Source of the DNA: an uncultured beta proteobacterium
GTDB lineage: Bacteria > Pseudomonadota > Gammaproteobacteria > Burkholderiales > Burkholderiaceae_C
Direction of reading: 5' to 3'
Length of the DNA stretch: 8,115 bases
NCBI GenBank assembly: GCA_903834645.1
Contig: CAILKA010000665.1
Location: 1 to 8,115, forward strand
Shown here in pieces: positions 4,932 to 8,115 of this stretch. The notes beneath the pieces are model-generated. The model searched no databases, was not told where the DNA came from, and saw only the letters and a program-made list of their open reading frames with translations. Positions within the stretch are counted from its first letter, which is position 1. Every line of letters begins with the position of its first letter. The translations under genes and the position numbers were made by a program.

Positions 4932-6941
4932 ATGTCACAGGGTCCGCCAGCCGAATCTCCCGCCGACTCTCCCGCCGACTCTGGTGCCAGCGCTGCGGCT
5001 GCGGCCGGGAGGCTGGTGCCGGAGCCGGGCGCCGCGGCGATGCAGGAGTCGATCACCGCGCTGCAGCAGGCCCTTGCGGCGGTCCGGCCAGGCCCGCAAC
5101 TGCCGCCCGAGGCGCACGCCGTCCACGTGAACGCAGCCGTGCTCGCGCTGTGCGCCGACGCGCGGCAGGTGGAGCGTCTGCGCGTCGCCGCCCGGCACTT
5201 GCTGGGCCTGCCGGGCCAGCAGGTGTTCTACGCCGAGGCCGGCCTCCACAGAGCCAAGGGATTCGTGCTGGAGCTGGCGGTGCGACTGGGCCAGCGCCTG
5301 CTGCCGCTGCCTGCCGAGGGCGGGTCCTATGCCGAGGTGGTGCGTCTTGCCTTCTCCTCCCCGGACCTCGAGGCGCTGGCCCTCCTGAGCGACGAGACCT
5401 GGGAGCTGCTGCTCGGCACCCTGGCTCTCGAGCCCGGGGCGCACGCCTGCACCGTGACCCGGCGCAGCCTCGCCGAGGCGGCGCGGATGCTGTCCTATCG
5501 CCTGGCCGGCTGTGCGCTGGATCGCGAGCTGCTGCGTGCCGACGCCGCGCTCGAGCGTCACGAGTCGCCGTTCCTGGCCCTCAACGCCCTGCTCGTGCCC
5601 GTGCTCGAGCCACGGCGTGCTGACGGCGCCGCGCTGCCGCAGCAGGCCTGGCGCGATGCCGAGGTGCTGCTCGAGCAGTGCGAGGCGGCGCTCGGCCGCG
5701 TGCGTCGGCGCCTGCGCGAGATCGGCGTGTCGATCCGGCTGACCTACCTGATCGCGCGCATGGGCCAGCTCGTGGCGCGCCTGCGTGCCGTGCTCGCCGC
5801 GTTGACCGAGCATGCCAGCCCCGTGGCCATCGCGGCGCTGCTGCGCGAGACGGTGGCCAGTGAACACCGGCGCGACGAGGTGGGCCGCTACATCGGCGAG
5901 ACCGTGAGCCTGCTGGCGCGCAACGTCACCGACCACGCGGCGCGCCACGGAGAGCACTACATCGCGCAGGACCGCTCGCAGTGGCTGCACATGGCGCGCG
6001 CGGCCGCTGGCGGGGGGGTGGTCATTGCCTGCATGGCACTGGCCAAGCTGCACCTGGCGCTGCTGCACCTGCCCCCGCTGACGGCAGGCATCGTCTACGG
6101 CCTGAACTACGGCCTGGGCTTCGTGCTGATCCACATGCTGGGTTTCGTCGTGGCCACCAAGCAGCCGGCCATGACGGCGGCGGCCATCGCCGCCACGCTC
6201 GAGGACACGCAGGACAAGCGGCGCATCGAGCGCCTGGCGGACCTGGCCCAGAACACCATCCGCACCCAGTTCGTCGCCGTGCTGGGCAACGTCGGGCTGG
6301 CCTTTCCGCTGGCCTGTCTCATCGCGCTGGCGTGGACGCCGCTGACGGGCGCGCCCATTGCGCCGCCGGAGAAGCTGCACAAGATGCTCGCCGAGATCCA
6401 TCCGCTGGCCAGCGGGGCGCTCTTCTTCGCGGCGGTGGCCGGCGTGGGGCTCTTTCTGTCGGGCCTGGTCTCGGGCTACTTCGACAACCAGGCACGCTAC
6501 CTCGAGCTCGGCGACCACGTGGCGCGCTCGCCGCGCTTTGCCTGGCTCGGGGCCGGGCGGGCCGCCCAGCTTGGCGCCTACGTCGATGCGCACTACGGCG
6601 CGATCCTGGGCAATCTCTTCTTCGGCATGTACCTGGGCCTGGTGGGCACGGTGGGCGTGCTCACGGGGCTGCCGGTGGACATCCGCCACGTGGCGTTTTC
6701 CAGCGCCAACGTGGGCACCGCGCTCGTGGGCCTGGGCTGGCAGGAGGCGCGCGCGATCCTGCCCTGGGCGGTGGCCGGCGTGGCGGGCATCGCCATCGTC
6801 AACCTGCTGGTGAGCTTCGTGCTGGCGCTGTACGTGGCGGTCAAGTCGCGCCGGCTAGGCTTCGCGCAGCTTGGGCAGCTAGGCGGCGCGCTGCTTGGGC
6901 GGCTCGCGCGCAGCCCGTTGTCGTTCTTCCGCTCGCCCTAG
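4932..6941 (+). CDS. PF10136 family protein ('site-specific recombinase', Gcr-like), polytopic membrane protein
   Basis: I recognise this 669-residue protein as a member of the family annotated SpecificRecomb (PF10136/COG4389), named after gonococcal Gcr and common in betaproteobacteria. Residues 1-36 are low complexity (two ESPAD/DSPAD repeats, alanine runs). About 40-350 form a soluble, helix-rich, charged region (ARQVERLRVAARHLLGLPG, RVRRRLREIGVSIRLTYLI). The rest has about six hydrophobic segments: roughly 355-375, 382-408 (GIVYGLNYGLGFVLIHMLG), 446-468, 493-516, 557-582 (LGNLFFGMYLGLVGTVGVL) and 608-636. I see no serine- or tyrosine-recombinase catalytic motif, so the DNA recombination label is doubtful; an inner-membrane role is better supported by the sequence. 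The ATG at 4932 is preferred over earlier in-frame codons, which overlap the amidohydrolase gene; ATG 5040 (M37, MQESITALQQ) is a possible alternative just after the low-complexity stretch. It ends 36 bases from the convergent channel gene. Family membership is solid, function unknown. Confidence 0.85.
   Translation: MSQGPPAESPADSPADSGASAAAAAGRLVPEPGAAAMQESITALQQALAAVRPGPQLPPEAHAVHVNAAVLALCADARQVERLRVAARHLLGLPGQQVFYAEAGLHRAKGFVLELAVRLGQRLLPLPAEGGSYAEVVRLAFSSPDLEALALLSDETWELLLGTLALEPGAHACTVTRRSLAEAARMLSYRLAGCALDRELLRADAALERHESPFLALNALLVPVLEPRRADGAALPQQAWRDAEVLLEQCEAALGRVRRRLREIGVSIRLTYLIARMGQLVARLRAVLAALTEHASPVAIAALLRETVASEHRRDEVGRYIGETVSLLARNVTDHAARHGEHYIAQDRSQWLHMARAAAGGGVVIACMALAKLHLALLHLPPLTAGIVYGLNYGLGFVLIHMLGFVVATKQPAMTAAAIAATLEDTQDKRRIERLADLAQNTIRTQFVAVLGNVGLAFPLACLIALAWTPLTGAPIAPPEKLHKMLAEIHPLASGALFFAAVAGVGLFLSGLVSGYFDNQARYLELGDHVARSPRFAWLGAGRAAQLGAYVDAHYGAILGNLFFGMYLGLVGTVGVLTGLPVDIRHVAFSSANVGTALVGLGWQEARAILPWAVAGVAGIAIVNLLVSFVLALYVAVKSRRLGFAQLGQLGGALLGRLARSPLSFFRSP
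4956..4982 (+). repeat. 12-base tandem repeat in the 5' coding region
   Basis: TCTCCCGCCGAC is repeated exactly twice (4956-4967, 4968-4979), followed by a third TCT. It encodes SPADSPADS near the N-terminus of the PF10136 protein. The unit is a multiple of three, so copy-number change would lengthen or shorten the tail without shifting the frame. Confidence 0.75.
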
Positions 6942-6951
6942 CCGGATGCCA

Positions 6952-6973
6952 GGACGCGGGCCCGTGCCGGTCC
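6952..6973. terminator. Possible bidirectional hairpin between convergent genes
   Basis: GGAC (6952-6955) pairs with GTCC (6970-6973), and CGG (6957-6959) with CCG (6967-6969). This gives a seven-pair stem with one bulged G and a seven-base loop. It occupies most of the 36 bases between the two convergent stop codons, where a shared terminator is expected, but neither side has a T-run. Confidence 0.3.
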
Positions 6974-6977
6974 CGAC

Positions 6978-8115
6978 CTAATCGGGCCGCGCTGGCGGCG
7001 CGAACCACTTCTCGCGCGGCACGACCACGGGCTGGGGCGGCTGCTCGAAGAAGCTCGGCGACATGATCTGCACTCCGTGGGCGTTGAACTCGTCCTGGAT
7101 CGCCGCGTGCAGCGCCGAGACGATGGGCACGCGCTCCAGCGGGCGGTCGATGTGGGCGTAGAGCTCGTACTCCACGTAGTAGTCGCTGAGTGCGCGCTGG
7201 TAGACGAAGGGGCGCGGCTCGGCGCGCAGGCCCGGCGTCCTGCCCGCCGCGCCGACGAGCAGCGCATGCACCTGGCGCCAGGGCGCGTCATAGCCGATCG
7301 TGACCTTCGTGGACACGAGCGTGCCCTGCACGCCGGCGAGCTTGGAGTAGTTGTGCACGCTGTGGGAAGTGATCACGCCGTGGGGCACGGTGATCTCCTC
7401 GTTGCGCATGTTGATCACCTTCACAGCCAGCGCCCCGACCTCGGCGACGACGCCCTCCACGCCGTTGACGGCGATGAAGTCGCCCTTCTTCAGCGCCCGC
7501 GAGTACACCACCACCAGCCCGCTCATGAGCTGCGTCACCACGCCCGTGGAGCCCAGCGTGATCATCAGGCCCAAGAGCACGCTCAGCCCCTTGAAGGCCT
7601 CGGTCTGCGCGCCTGGCAGGTAGGGGTAGGCGGCCGCCAGCGCCAGCCCCCACAGCAGCAGGTTCACCACCCGCCGCGTGGCCTCGACCGTCTCAGGGTG
7701 CAGGAAGGGCACGCGCAGCCGGCCGGTCTGCACGTGGCGCAGGAAAGTGCCCAGCACCTCCTGCGCGGCACGGGCCACGAGCATCACGACCGCCACGGTC
7801 AGCAGCCCGGGCAGGGCGTCCATCACGCCCGAGGCGAGCCAGCCGGCGAGCTGGCGCACGAAGCCCGACAGCCGGTCGGCCCAGGGCAGCGTCCAGGCGA
7901 AGGCGTTGAGGCTCAGGATGGCCCCGCCGTAGAGCGCCAGTGCCAGCCCGCACCATACCGCTGCGACCGCCATGCGCAGGCCCAGGAGACTGGCGTAGAC
8001 CACCGCTCCCGCCTCGGTGCCGCGCAGCAGCGACTGCGCCCGCTCGAGCAGCCGCCTGTGCCCGAGTGCGGCCAGCCACGCCAGCGCCGCCGCGGCCAGC
8101 AGCACGGCTGCCAGC
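6978..8115 (-). CDS. Mechanosensitive ion channel, MscS family (5' end outside the window)
   Basis: The frame is open to the right edge, giving 378 C-terminal residues; the GTG complementary to 8103-8105 sits inside the open frame and need not be the start. Numbering from that GTG, hydrophobic segments lie at about 1-14, 36-60, 95-115 and 146-162. They are followed by the pore-lining helix and MscS domain: AFKGLSVLLGL, LGSTGVVTQLMSG (184-196), SRALKKGDFIAVNG (202-215), VEGVVAEVGALAVKV (216-230), NEEITVPHGVI (235-245) and SHSVHNYSK (247-255). A C-terminal alpha/beta vestibule domain follows (GYDAPWRQVHALL, IQDEFNAHGVQIMSP at 336-350). The protein would sit in the inner membrane and release solutes during hypo-osmotic shock. 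YPYLPG before the pore helix and GSTGVV within it fit a subgroup differing from E. coli MscS, whose pore helix packs with more Gly/Ala. The tail after residue 350 is proline-rich (EQPPQPVVVP). Promoter and ribosome binding site lie off the window. Stop is TAG at 6978-6980 (complement). Confidence 0.88.
   Translation of the reverse strand, partial: LAAVLLAAAALAWLAALGHRRLLERAQSLLRGTEAGAVVYASLLGLRMAVAAVWCGLALALYGGAILSLNAFAWTLPWADRLSGFVRQLAGWLASGVMDALPGLLTVAVVMLVARAAQEVLGTFLRHVQTGRLRVPFLHPETVEATRRVVNLLLWGLALAAAYPYLPGAQTEAFKGLSVLLGLMITLGSTGVVTQLMSGLVVVYSRALKKGDFIAVNGVEGVVAEVGALAVKVINMRNEEITVPHGVITSHSVHNYSKLAGVQGTLVSTKVTIGYDAPWRQVHALLVGAAGRTPGLRAEPRPFVYQRALSDYYVEYELYAHIDRPLERVPIVSALHAAIQDEFNAHGVQIMSPSFFEQPPQPVVVPREKWFAPPARPD

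Noticed and set aside
4935..6689. A 584-codon minus-strand frame antisense to the PF10136 gene.
   Set aside because: His/Arg/Gln/Gly-rich translation without a domain; explained by GC-rich composition over a real plus-strand gene.
4932..6941. Mobile element suggested by the 'site-specific recombinase' family name.
   Set aside because: No terminal inverted repeats, target duplication, att-like site or neighbouring phage or integron genes are visible, and the protein itself looks membrane-embedded.

Overview
The window is very GC-rich (about 70% by eye), with strong G/C bias at third codon positions. Its gene content (a homodimeric-type pyruvate dehydrogenase E1, a PF10136/Gcr-type 'site-specific recombinase', a short-insert MscS-like channel) suggests a betaproteobacterium, most likely of the Burkholderiales. 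That placement is inference from gene families and composition; no rRNA or other taxonomic marker is present.

Layout, left to right. Bases 1-222 hold the last 73 residues of an S9-type (prolyl oligopeptidase) alpha/beta-hydrolase. After 69 bases comes a complete 883-residue thiamine-diphosphate E1 of the AceE family (292-2943), with every catalytic and cofactor residue I could check conserved but without the C-terminal tail of E. coli AceE. A 156-base gap with two good hairpins follows. Next is a 594-residue amidohydrolase of the YtcJ/COG1574 type (3100-4884) with a Tat-like export signal and an N-terminal CxxC. After 47 bases, carrying a perfect 9-base tandem repeat and a -10-like box almost touching the start codon, comes a 669-residue PF10136 family protein (4932-6941), whose C-terminal half is membrane-spanning. 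Convergent to it, 36 bases away on the minus strand, is the 3' part of an MscS-family channel that runs off the right edge (6978-8115).

The first four genes are co-directional, but the gaps, hairpins and unrelated functions give no firm case for one operon. The E1 needs E2 and E3 partners that are not encoded here, so it either serves complexes made elsewhere or is a paralogue for another 2-oxoacid. The exported amidohydrolase and S9 hydrolase may feed scavenging or catabolism, but nothing in the sequence names a substrate.

No tRNA, rRNA, CRISPR array, insertion sequence, att site or riboswitch was recognised, and no intergenic stretch exceeds 156 bases. I found no convincing undescribed multi-gene system. 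The points most worth a second look are the orphan tail-less E1, the membrane nature of the so-called recombinase with its apparently leaderless start and nearby tandem repeats, and the CxxC/Tat N-terminus of the amidohydrolase.
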